Of a DNA stretch of 64,000 nt, positions 56,483 to 64,000 are shown piece after piece. The position numbers and the translations under genes were made by a program. Origin of the DNA: Streptomyces cinerochromogenes (lineage in GTDB: Bacteria; Actinomycetota; Actinomycetes; Streptomycetales; Streptomycetaceae); NCBI RefSeq assembly GCF_014648635.1, contig NZ_BMRM01000005.1:248001-312000 (forward strand), in the 5' to 3' direction. Under the pieces are notes generated by a model. That model was not told the origin of the DNA and did not search any database. It saw only the letters and a list, made by a program, of their open reading frames with translations. Within the stretch, counting starts at the first letter, position 1; each line of letters starts with the position of its first letter.

Positions 56483-58084
56483 TCAGAGGACGTTGACGGC
56501 GCTCCAGGCCGCGGCCACGGTGGTGTACTCGGGGCTGGTGGCGCCGTAGAGGTCCTTCGCCGCGTTCAGCGTCGCGGTGCGGGCGCCCTTGTAGTCCGTC
56601 GTGGAGGTCATGTAGACGGTCAGCGCCCGGTACCAGATCGCGGAGGCCTTCTTGTTGCCGATGCCGGTGACGGTGGAGCCGTTGCAGGTGGGGCTGTTGT
56701 AGGAGACGCCGTTGACGGTCTTGGCACCGCTGCCCTCGCTCGCGAGGTAGAACCAGTGGTTGCCGACGCCCGAGGAGTAGTGCACGTCGAGCCGGCCGAC
56801 CGACTTCGACCAGCAGTCGGCGGAACGGCCGTCCAGGGACGGCTTGTCGAAGCGGCGCAGCCACGGCGGGGTGGACTGGTCGCTGAAGAGGTAGTCGGGG
56901 GTGTCGACGGGGTTGTCGGCGTACCACTCGACCATGGTGCCGAGGATGTCGCTGGTGGCCTCGTTCAGACCGCCGGACTCGCCGCTGTAGCGCAGGTTGG
57001 CGGTGGCCGAGGTGACGCCGTGGGTCATCTCGTGGCCCATGGTGTCGAGGTCGACCTGCTCGGGGTCGGTGCTGCCGTTGCCGTCGCCGGTCATCATGCA
57101 GAAGCAGGAGTCCGACCACTGGGCGTTGTCCCAGTTGGTGCCGACGTGGACGAAGACGGTGGCGCCGCGGCCGTCGTTCTTGATGCCGTTGCGGCCGAAG
57201 GTCGTCTTGTAGTAGTCGAACGTCTTCGCGGTGTTGGCGTGCGCGTCGGCGGCTGCGGTGGCCCGGTCGGTGGAGAACTTCCTGCCGTCGCCCCAGACGT
57301 TGTCGGCGTCGGTGAACAGGGTCCCGGAGGAGCTGTTGAGGGAGGAGGACGAGGCGTTGCGCGCGTCCTTGGTGACATGGCCGCGCACCGGGTCGATCAG
57401 GGCGAAGGTGCCGTCGGCCTGCTGGGTGGTGTCGAGGGTGATGTCGCCGGTGTACTCGGTGTGGCCGGTGCCGGTCGACTCGCGCTCGGCGTCGTAGTTC
57501 TCGATCGCCGCACCGGTGGCGGCGTCGGTGACGAAGACCTCGCCGTGCGGCTGGCCCTTGTCGCCCAGGCCCTGCACGGTGGTGCGCCAGGCCAGGCGCG
57601 GGGAGCCGTCGGCGGCCCACACGATCAGCTCGGGGGTGGACCTGGCGTTGCGCACCAGCCCGTGGGAGCGCTTCAGGGCTCTGGCGGCGGTGCCCTTGGC
57701 GTCGACGGCCGGAGTGACGGAGGCGAGCGCCACCTTGTGGGCCTTGGCGCGGGTGGATCCCTTGAGCGAGCCGTCGGCCTTCTGGTGGACGACGAAGTCG
57801 CCGCCGACGACGGGGAGCCCGCGGTAGGTCCGCTCGAAGCGGACGTGCTGGGTGCCGTCGGCGTCGATCACGACGTCCTTCACCTTGAGCGCCTGGCCCG
57901 CGCCGAACCCGAAGGTGTCGGCGTGCCGGGCCACGTTCGCCCGGGCCCGGGATATCGCCGTGTCGCGGACGGAGGTTCCGCTCCGTGCCGTGTGGGGCTG
58001 CGAGTAGGCGGGTACGGCCAGGGCACCCGTGGTGATGACGCCGGCGGCGACCATCGCGGAAAGGGCAAGAAGAGGACGGGGCAT
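56483..58084 (-). CDS. Secreted M4-family (thermolysin-like) metalloprotease
   Basis: A 533-residue zinc protease. A Sec signal (about residues 1-28) is followed by FTP and PepSY pro-domains to about 210 and by the peptidase. HEMTH at 351-355 and GGLNEATSD about 20 residues later supply the zinc ligands and the catalytic Glu. Residues VHYSSGVGNHWFYLAS and the catalytic His further on fit the M4 C-terminal half. It is exported, and the pro-region is removed for activity. A hairpin with CGTCGT and ACGACG (58105-58122) lies in the leader, and TCACCAGGTGA (58148-58158) is a small palindrome upstream. Confidence 0.93.
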   Translation of the reverse strand: MPRPLLALSAMVAAGVITTGALAVPAYSQPHTARSGTSVRDTAISRARANVARHADTFGFGAGQALKVKDVVIDADGTQHVRFERTYRGLPVVGGDFVVHQKADGSLKGSTRAKAHKVALASVTPAVDAKGTAARALKRSHGLVRNARSTPELIVWAADGSPRLAWRTTVQGLGDKGQPHGEVFVTDAATGAAIENYDAERESTGTGHTEYTGDITLDTTQQADGTFALIDPVRGHVTKDARNASSSSLNSSSGTLFTDADNVWGDGRKFSTDRATAAADAHANTAKTFDYYKTTFGRNGIKNDGRGATVFVHVGTNWDNAQWSDSCFCMMTGDGNGSTDPEQVDLDTMGHEMTHGVTSATANLRYSGESGGLNEATSDILGTMVEWYADNPVDTPDYLFSDQSTPPWLRRFDKPSLDGRSADCWSKSVGRLDVHYSSGVGNHWFYLASEGSGAKTVNGVSYNSPTCNGSTVTGIGNKKASAIWYRALTVYMTSTTDYKGARTATLNAAKDLYGATSPEYTTVAAAWSAVNVL

Positions 58085-58231
58085 GACGGGGTGATTCCTT
58101 CGCTCGTCGTGGGGTGACGACGTCCCGTGGACGTTGACGCGAAGTGTTCACCAGGTGACATGTTCCTGACGTGATCCCATCTGGACTACAACCCCGGAGT
58201 TATAGGGCACCAGGGAACCCGGCCCGGCCGG

Positions 58232-59212
58232 TCAGCCGCCCCCGCCGAGGGCGAACTCCGCTCCCCCGCCCTCCCACCAGGCCAGATACTGCGGCCGCTG
58301 CCGCACCAGCGACAGATAGGCGGCCAGCAGGCGCTCGCACGCCGCGTCGGCCAGCTCCGACGGAAACGATTCCCTGTTCCAGGCCAGTACCAGCCGCCGG
58401 TGGAACGGGACGTCCACGAGCGGCCGTTGCACGGTGCCCTGCGCGGAGACGTCGGCGGTCGGCCACACCCCGCAGACGGCGCGCCGGCCGGCGACCAGGA
58501 TCTGCGCCACGGACAGGTCCGGCGTCACATGGGCGATGCGCGGGGTGAAACCCGCCGACTGGCACGTGAGATGGAGGTACGCGTGCACACCGCTCTCGTC
58601 GGCCTCCGGCATCACCCAGTCCTCGTCGGCCAGTTCGTGGAGGGCCACCGTCTCCTTGCGGGCCAGCGGGTGGTCCTCGGCGAGCAGGACGAAGACCGGC
58701 TCGCGGAGCAGGGTGCGGGTCGCCACCGACTCGCCGGCCGGGAGGGGGAAGCCCGGGAACTCGCCGAACACCGCGATGTCGCACTTCGACTGGCTCAGCG
58801 ATCTGACCAGGGTGTGCACGGAGCGGCGGGCGTCGATGGTGAGCGGGCGTTCCGGGACGAGTTCGAAGAGGGCGGAGAGCAGCAGGGACACCAGGGGGCC
58901 GGCGGTTCCGCCCGCCCTCAGCGGGGCGGCGGCCCGCCTGTCCGCCTCGGCCGCCGACCGCGCGTGCGCGCGCAGCCGGTCGAAGCCGGCGACGAGGTCG
59001 CGGGCGCAGCGCAGTACGTACTGCCCGTTCTCGTTCGGCTTCACACCGTCGGCGCCGCGGACGAAGAGGGGGCCGCCCAGCTCGTGTTCGATCCGTTTCA
59101 GCTGGGCGCTCATGGCGGGCTGCGAGAGCTGGAGCCGTGCGGCGGCCTTGCGGATGCTGCCGGCCTCGGCGACCGTGAGCAGGACACGCAGGTGGCGGAA
59201 CTCCAGGTGCAT
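58232..59212 (-). CDS. LysR-family transcriptional regulator
   Basis: A 326-residue LysR protein starting MHLEFRHLRVLLTVAEAG, with the HTH ending LSQPAMSAQLKRIEHELGG and the effector domain from about residue 90. It lies upstream of the M4 protease in the same direction, 147 bases away, and divergent from the lipoprotein gene. The ATG at 59212 is used because the HTH begins directly after it. A GATCA-TGTCG-TGATC inverted repeat (59410-59424) in the divergent region may be its site. Confidence 0.9.
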   Translation of the reverse strand: MHLEFRHLRVLLTVAEAGSIRKAAARLQLSQPAMSAQLKRIEHELGGPLFVRGADGVKPNENGQYVLRCARDLVAGFDRLRAHARSAAEADRRAAAPLRAGGTAGPLVSLLLSALFELVPERPLTIDARRSVHTLVRSLSQSKCDIAVFGEFPGFPLPAGESVATRTLLREPVFVLLAEDHPLARKETVALHELADEDWVMPEADESGVHAYLHLTCQSAGFTPRIAHVTPDLSVAQILVAGRRAVCGVWPTADVSAQGTVQRPLVDVPFHRRLVLAWNRESFPSELADAACERLLAAYLSLVRQRPQYLAWWEGGGAEFALGGGG

Positions 59213-59444
59213 GAACCATCCCCGCTCGACGCGGGGGCCCCTGAACCCCCCCGTGACCAGCACGACCAGTTGCCCGACGGCATGGTGACCAAGAATCCGA
59301 CGGGCCCGTTCGGGGCGACAACCACGGGAGGGTAAAACCTGTCCGCGGACGCGGGGGCCGTTTTGCCCGCGCGGGGCAACCATCCGGGCAGGTCGGGAGT
59401 CTTCTGATCGATCATGTCGTGATCGGACCCACCGGGAGACCATC

Positions 59445-60533
59445 ATCAGCGCCATACACAAGACCCTGACCGCCGCCGCCGTCGTCGGTGTCGTCCTCGC
59501 GGGGTCCGCCGCCTGCGGAACGGTGGAGCAGCTCTCCGCCGGCAAGAAGCTCGACCGCGCCTTCGACAAGCTCGGCGAGAAGAACCGGATCTCCTTCGAG
59601 CTGGACCTGGACACCGACGCCGCGTCCCTGAAGGCGCTGGACGCCAAGTCCGACCCCGAGCCCGGTGAGGAGATCCCGGACGAGGCCGCCGACATGCTCA
59701 GCGGTGCGAAGGTCACCCTGACCGTGCAGTCGAAGAAGCCGATCCAGGACTCCGGCGACAAGGACTTCGTCGGCATGGCCATGAAGGTCAGCAGCCCGGA
59801 CGGCGACCTCGTCGAGTACCGGGTGATCGGCGACGTCGCCTACGTCCGCGCCGACATGGACACCGTCGGCAAGGTGACCGGCAGCCCCGTCCCCTCCGCC
59901 GACGACCTGCCCCCGGAGGCCGGGGCGTTCAAGGACGTCCTTCAGGGCAAGTGGGTGAAGTTCAGCACGAAGGACATGGAGAAGGCGTCCGGCAAGGGCG
60001 AGGAGGCCGGGGGCGGTCCCGCTCCCGCGCCGTCCTTCGACGCCAGGACGCAGAAGAAGCTCACGGAGGCCCTGCGCAAGGTCGTCGCCCGTGAGGTCAC
60101 GTTCAAGACCGCCGACGGCGAGGACGGCACCGAGCACGTCACCGCCACGGCCCCCTTCCGGTCGCTCGTCACCCAGCTGTTCGGCGAGATCCGCCCCCTG
60201 GCGAAGGACCTGCCGCCGGGCATGGAGCTGCCGACGGACAAGGACCTGAAGGACGCCCCGAACAAGAAGGTGACGGCGGACTTCACGCTCAAGGACGGTG
60301 AGCTGACCGAGGTGGACGTGGACCTCGCCAAGCTGGCCGAGGACGCCAAGGTCAAGAAGCTGGGCCTGACGCTGCGGATGAGCGAGGGCACCCGGCCCAC
60401 CGCCCCGGCCGGCGCGAAGAAGCTGGACCTCGGCGAGATGGCGCAGGGCTTCTTCGGCGGCGCGGCGACGGGCGAGCCCGACATCGACGAGAGCGGCCTG
60501 GGCGGCGAGGACTTCGCGGACAGCGACCTCTGA
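59445..60533 (+). CDS. Lipoprotein of unknown function without a canonical start codon
   Basis: The product reads ISAIHKTLTAAAVVGVVLAG, then SAACG, a signal peptide with lipobox-like SAAC and Cys24, followed by about 340 residues rich in Lys, Asp and Glu (GKKLDRAFDKLGEKNRISFEL). The frame has no ATG, GTG or TTG between the ribosome-like GGGAG (59434-59438) and the lipobox; ATC at 59445 stands where the start should be. The first usual start, GTG at 59523, would remove the signal. So either ATC is used, a start was lost by mutation, or there is a read error. The body resembles LppX/LprG-type beta proteins, weakly. Confidence 0.65.
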   Translation: MSAIHKTLTAAAVVGVVLAGSAACGTVEQLSAGKKLDRAFDKLGEKNRISFELDLDTDAASLKALDAKSDPEPGEEIPDEAADMLSGAKVTLTVQSKKPIQDSGDKDFVGMAMKVSSPDGDLVEYRVIGDVAYVRADMDTVGKVTGSPVPSADDLPPEAGAFKDVLQGKWVKFSTKDMEKASGKGEEAGGGPAPAPSFDARTQKKLTEALRKVVAREVTFKTADGEDGTEHVTATAPFRSLVTQLFGEIRPLAKDLPPGMELPTDKDLKDAPNKKVTADFTLKDGELTEVDVDLAKLAEDAKVKKLGLTLRMSEGTRPTAPAGAKKLDLGEMAQGFFGGAATGEPDIDESGLGGEDFADSDL

Positions 60534-60591
60534 TCGAGCGGGCGCGAGCCGTACGCGCGCACGGCGAGGGTGTGGTGGCCGGCCACCGGAC

Positions 60592-62517
60592 TCAGCGGAT
60601 CTCCAGGTCCGCGAAGTCCGGATGGCGCAGGAAGCGCCACACCTCGCCGGCCGAGAAGGGGCACTGGGTCGCCGTGCGGCCCGCCTCCGTCCAGTAGTAG
60701 TTGCGCGCGCGGGGATCGCTCCACGTCTTGGTGAGGTTGCGCCGGTCGACCTCCTCGTTGAACCGCCGGTACGGCTCTTCCCGCACCGTGATCGCCTTCT
60801 TGCCGTCGCGCACCAGGCGCTCGATGCATTCGAGGGCGTGGACGGTGATGAGTTCGTGATAGGTGGGGATGTTGAGCATGCTGCTGGTGTTCGGGCCGTA
60901 GACGGTCCACAGGTTCGGGAAGCCCGGCATCATGCAGCCCTTGTAGGCCCGTGCTCCGGCCTCGCTCCACAGCTCGTCCAGCGTCAGCCCGTCACGCCCT
61001 GTGATCTTCATCGGGAACAGGTAGTCCCTGGCGCGGAAGCCGGTCGCGTAGACGATCGCGTCCAGGTCGTGCTGGGTGCCGTCCTCCGTCTCGATCCCCG
61101 TGCGGTTGATCCGGCGGATGCCGTCGGTGACGAGCGTGACGTCGTCCCGCTGGAGGGCGTCGAGGACGCTGTACTCGGTGTCCACCAGGACCGGCCGCGC
61201 CGCGAGCACGGGATGCGGGGGCGTCATCCTCTCCACGAGCCGGGGGTCGGCGAGTTTGCTCTCCAGGAAGGCCAGGGCGTGGTCCCTGGCCGCCTTGTTC
61301 GCGGCGCTCAGGGAGTGCGGGTCGTCGAAGTCGGGGTCGATCTCGGTCACGCTCGCCAGCGCCTCGGTCGCGTACGTCGCCCGGAAACGCATGAAGTTGG
61401 TGTGGTACGGCAGGTTCCGGTCCAGCCAGGTGACCTGCCCGGGGAAGGGCGAGCGGTAGCCGGGCACACCGAACAGCCACTGCGGCGTGCGCTGGAAGAC
61501 GGTGACGTGTCCGGCCTCCAGGGCCAGCTCCGGGATGAGCTGGTAGCCCGTGCAGCCCGTCCCGATGACCGCGACCCGCTTGCCGGCCAGGCCGGCCTCC
61601 TTGGGCCACCGGGCCGTGTGCCAGGACGGCCCGTCGAACTCCTCGGCCCCCTCGATCCGGGGGACGTGCGGCCGGTTCAGGAAGCCCACGGCGGAGATGA
61701 CCGCGTTCGAGCGGACCGTGTACTGCCCCTGCGGGCCCGTGACGTGGATCGCCCATGTCCCTGAGTCCTCGTCCCAGTCCATCGCGCGCACCTCCGTGTC
61801 GAACACGATGTCGGTGCGGACGTCGAACTCGTCGGCGACCCAGTCCAGGTACTCGGCGTTCTTCTCCGCGGGGCAGAAGGGGTAGGGAAGGCCGAAGTCG
61901 ACGCCGTACAGGTGCGTGTACGCGCGGCTCGGGGAGTCGACGCGGCAGCCCGGGTAGCGGTTCTCCCACCATGTGCCGCCGACACCGGAGTTCTTCTCGA
62001 TGACGGTGTGGGCGATGCCTGCCCGCTTGAGCTGGACGGCGGCGTTGAGGCCTCCGAGGCCGGCGCCGATCACCGTGACGTGGAAGTCGTCCAGCCGCTC
62101 GCGGGGCGGCGGCCCCTGCCACCGCAGGGAGCGTGCCCACGGGTCCAGGGCGAGATCCTCCAGCCACAGTCCCATGTCCTCGTCGGGGATGTCCTGGCCC
62201 GCCGCGAGCGTCAGGCTGGCCGGCAGGCGCTCGGCCGGCCCGGGCCCGATGTCACCGGCTCCCGCGTCGCGGTACTCCTTCAGGAACCGCGCCGCCTTCC
62301 GCTGGAGCAGCGCGATGTCCTCGTCGCGGTGGACGACCTGCATGGCGAGGGCGCCCGCCGGCACGGTCGTCACCTGCGTCGCAGCGACCTCCTCGTCCCC
62401 GGTCAGCTGGTACAGCAGGCCCCGCAGCACCATCGGGTCGGCGTACCGGACGGCGTCCTCGATGGTCGCGTCGCTCGCGTCGAGCAACTCCTTGCGGGGC
62501 TCGTCACGTGTCGCCAT
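60592..62517 (-). CDS. Baeyer-Villiger monooxygenase, HAPMO-like
   Basis: A 641-residue flavoprotein. An extra N-terminal domain of about 140 residues precedes the FAD site VTVIGAGLGGLNAAVQL (GxGxxG), GGTWWENRYPGCRVD and the BVMO fingerprint FDGPSWHTARWP. A second NADPH site is VAVIGTGCTGYQLI. The length and extension match 4-hydroxyacetophenone monooxygenase. It converts ketones to esters with NADPH and O2. ATG at 62517 is preceded by GAAAGGAA. The substrate and regulator are unknown; it is convergent with the lipoprotein gene. Confidence 0.9.
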   Translation of the reverse strand: MATRDEPRKELLDASDATIEDAVRYADPMVLRGLLYQLTGDEEVAATQVTTVPAGALAMQVVHRDEDIALLQRKAARFLKEYRDAGAGDIGPGPAERLPASLTLAAGQDIPDEDMGLWLEDLALDPWARSLRWQGPPPRERLDDFHVTVIGAGLGGLNAAVQLKRAGIAHTVIEKNSGVGGTWWENRYPGCRVDSPSRAYTHLYGVDFGLPYPFCPAEKNAEYLDWVADEFDVRTDIVFDTEVRAMDWDEDSGTWAIHVTGPQGQYTVRSNAVISAVGFLNRPHVPRIEGAEEFDGPSWHTARWPKEAGLAGKRVAVIGTGCTGYQLIPELALEAGHVTVFQRTPQWLFGVPGYRSPFPGQVTWLDRNLPYHTNFMRFRATYATEALASVTEIDPDFDDPHSLSAANKAARDHALAFLESKLADPRLVERMTPPHPVLAARPVLVDTEYSVLDALQRDDVTLVTDGIRRINRTGIETEDGTQHDLDAIVYATGFRARDYLFPMKITGRDGLTLDELWSEAGARAYKGCMMPGFPNLWTVYGPNTSSMLNIPTYHELITVHALECIERLVRDGKKAITVREEPYRRFNEEVDRRNLTKTWSDPRARNYYWTEAGRTATQCPFSAGEVWRFLRHPDFADLEIR

Positions 62518-63184
62518 GGGGTCGTTCCTTTCGGTACGGGCTCGGCGCCTGGCCGGTCGGCATCGTGGCGACGGCCCTCACCTGACTGTCGTGGACACAC
62601 CAGCCCCTACCCTAACTCCCTTGTCCGGCACGGTGGTTGAAAAATGACCGATCAAACGTTCAAGCCGTCATACGGGTGTGACGGTCGCGTACAGGCCAGC
62701 CGCGGGAGCGCACTGGCGCGAATACATCCCCGGGCGGGCGCCGACCGGAAGATCCGCCTCAAAGCTTGAGCACAAATTCCACACATCCCCTCTCCATACC
62801 GGTTCCGATGGTCTAGATTGACCGTGCTTCAGCCGTTCGGACACGGGGCAACCGTTAATGATCTTTAGGTCCGGCGTTACGGAAAGCCAGCAGTCGCGCG
62901 CCCGGCGCCGGACGTGCGGATGATCAATTCCTGAAGCCCGAAAGGGCACCTCGGGTGTGGGGAGCAGCCGAGGATTCGACGGGTTTTCGAACACCCCGGT
63001 ATCTGGCACGGCACGCGAATGCGCTGCCGCCAGGGCGGGTTGTTCGAATAGCTCTGGAATAGCCGGGACGGCATGCGCCCGGGGGCCTCCCGAAAGGAGG
63101 AGCGGTGCGGGAGGCGGGGGCCTCCCGATGGGGAGGAACAGTGTTGGGCGAACACGTCGAACCACTGGGACCTGGGGGGGTTCT
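62518..63184. other. Long intergenic region before the sugar transferase
   Basis: This 667-base gap separates the divergent BVMO and sugar transferase genes. It has lower GC near 62640-62660 and 62770-62870. GGGGGCCTCCCGA occurs twice, at 63081-63093 and 63116-63128, each followed by a purine-rich ribosome-site-like run. A second frame from a well-placed GTG (63141, after GGGAGGAACA) runs on through the transferase start. No known riboswitch or RNA gene is recognised. Confidence 0.5.
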
Positions 63185-64000
63185 GTGCGGCAAGGGGGAC
63201 TTGTCCGCCCTGTTCCGTCGGCGCGCGAGCGTCTGGCGGACGGGGCGATCAACCGGCCCACGAGCGAGTGGGAGCAGCGGTACCGCCGTACCGTGATCAT
63301 CAGCGACACCGTGGCCACCGCCTTCGTGGTGGCGGCGATCGGAAATTTCTTCGGGGCCCGGGACGCGGCCAACTGGCACGAGAAGTGGGGCATTCTCGCA
63401 TTCGGCACCGAACTGCTGGTGCTGGGTGCGCTCGCGGTGAGCCGGTCATGGGCTCCGGCCGTGCTCGGCCAGGGCGCCGAGGAATTCCGGCGACTCGGCC
63501 GCTCACTGTTCACGGCGACCGTCGTACTGGCGCTCGGCGGGATCGCCCTCACCTCACGCAACATCAAACTCTGGATCTTCGTGGCGATCCCCGCCATCGC
63601 GCTCGTCACCATGGCCGCGCGATATCTGCTGCGTCTGTGGCTGCACAGACACCGGAAGGAAGGACGGTGCCTGAGGCCGGTGCTCGCCGCCGGCGGCGTG
63701 GCCACCGTGCGCGACCTGATCATCCGGACCCGCAAGTTCCCGCACCTGGGCTGGCGCGTGGACGCGGTGTGCACGACGGACGGTGCCGGGCTCGACGGTG
63801 ACGAACTGGACGGCGTGCCCATCGTCGGCCGGCTGACGGACGTCGCCCACCACGTCCGCCGCGACGGCTACCGCGTCGTCGCGGTCACACCGGACCCGCA
63901 CTGGTCACCGGACCGGCTGCAACGGCTGGCCTGGAACCTGGAGGGCAGCGACGCCGAGATGGTCGTGGCACCCGTGCTGATGGAGGTGGCCGGTCCGCGG
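63185..64000 (+). CDS. Polyprenyl-phosphate glycosyl-1-phosphate transferase, 5' part only
   Basis: The frame from GTG 63185 runs past the right edge. It encodes a short basic tail, then four hydrophobic helices (for example TVIISDTVATAFVVAAIGNFF and LWIFVAIPAIALVTMAARYLL), followed by a Rossmann-like part, RPVLAAGGVATVRDLIIRTRK and GVPIVGRLTDVAHHVRRDGY. This is the N-terminal half of WbaP/exopolysaccharide sugar transferases, which start capsule or exopolysaccharide on undecaprenyl phosphate; the catalytic C-terminus is outside the window. ATG at 63128 is in frame but lacks a good ribosome site. The GTG at 63141, with a better one, is in another frame. Confidence 0.8.
   Translation, partial: MRQGGLVRPVPSARERLADGAINRPTSEWEQRYRRTVIISDTVATAFVVAAIGNFFGARDAANWHEKWGILAFGTELLVLGALAVSRSWAPAVLGQGAEEFRRLGRSLFTATVVLALGGIALTSRNIKLWIFVAIPAIALVTMAARYLLRLWLHRHRKEGRCLRPVLAAGGVATVRDLIIRTRKFPHLGWRVDAVCTTDGAGLDGDELDGVPIVGRLTDVAHHVRRDGYRVVAVTPDPHWSPDRLQRLAWNLEGSDAEMVVAPVLMEVAGPR

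Noticed and set aside
58145..58170. PHO-like GTTCACC before the M4 protease
   Set aside because: The second GTTCC lies 16 bases away instead of 11, so it does not form a PHO box; it is better described as a small palindrome.
62668..63822. Long minus-strand frame over the sugar transferase start
   Set aside because: Ser/Arg/Pro-rich product without domains, typical of an antisense frame in GC-rich DNA.
1..64000. tRNA, rRNA, CRISPR, insertion sequences, attachment sites
   Set aside because: Looked for by eye on both strands; none seen. Tandem repeats present lack spacers of CRISPR type, and no transposase domain was recognised.

Overview
The window is a stretch of a very GC-rich actinomycete chromosome. 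Third codon positions are almost all G or C, GTG and TTG starts are common, neighbouring genes often share stop and start bases (ATGA, GTGA), and the gene repertoire is typical of Streptomyces (NB-ARC/TPR regulators, SpoIIE phosphatases, many small regulators, Tat-exported enzymes). I read it as Streptomyces or a close relative. Gene density and the mix of regulators and transporters suggest a chromosome arm or semi-accessory region. I see no tRNA, rRNA, CRISPR array or intact insertion sequence.

Layout. 1-1.9 kb: cobalt uptake genes cbtA (partial) and cbtB behind a cobalamin riboswitch, a thin 2Fe-2S ferredoxin, and an Fe superoxide dismutase with a Nur-like box. 2.2-5.7 kb: a tightly coupled four-gene operon (ABM-fold protein, 6PGDH-like dehydrogenase, ACMSD-type amidohydrolase, cytochrome P450); this is the best candidate for an undescribed small pathway. 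5.8-10.4 kb: XRE-cupin regulator divergent from an EamA transporter, a B3/B4 protein, a second EamA transporter with its TetR regulator, and a TMEM175-like channel. 10.7-19.5 kb: three alpha/beta hydrolases, three AraC regulators, an MFS exporter and a LysR regulator. 19.5-21.9 kb: a large XRE/NB-ARC/TPR regulator. 21.9-29.2 kb: a DosR/Osd-like stress island (universal stress protein, PatA-type acetyltransferase fused to an acyl-CoA synthetase-like domain, DosS-like sensor kinase, split-barrel flavoprotein, NarL-type response regulator). 29.5-34.6 kb: a Tat-exported PhoX-like protein, then a copper operon (small Met/His-rich membrane protein, Cu-ATPase with an unusual in-frame 15-bp repeat, PCuAC chaperone, decayed membrane gene). 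34.7-43.9 kb: DJ-1/PfpI protein, an orphan ATP-grasp-like protein, epoxide hydrolase, PAP2 phosphatase, fatty acid desaturase, MsrA, and a secreted M19-like dipeptidase with a discoidin domain followed by a trypsin remnant. 44.2-50.5 kb: two multidomain SpoIIE (RsbU-type) phosphatases around a cyclase-family enzyme; the second also carries an RsbW-type kinase domain. 50.7-54.6 kb: a complete ribose-type ABC importer. 54.6-64 kb: MFS exporter with HxlR regulator, secreted M4 metalloprotease, LysR regulator, a lipoprotein gene with no canonical start codon, a HAPMO-like Baeyer-Villiger monooxygenase, and the start of a polyprenyl-phosphate sugar transferase gene that runs off the right edge.

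Several genes form self-contained regulator/target pairs with visible candidate operators (XRE/EamA, TetR/EamA, HxlR/MFS). In-frame or 3'-end repeats recur (Cu-ATPase, PatA, one alpha/beta hydrolase), which suggests active slippage or short-repeat duplication in this region.
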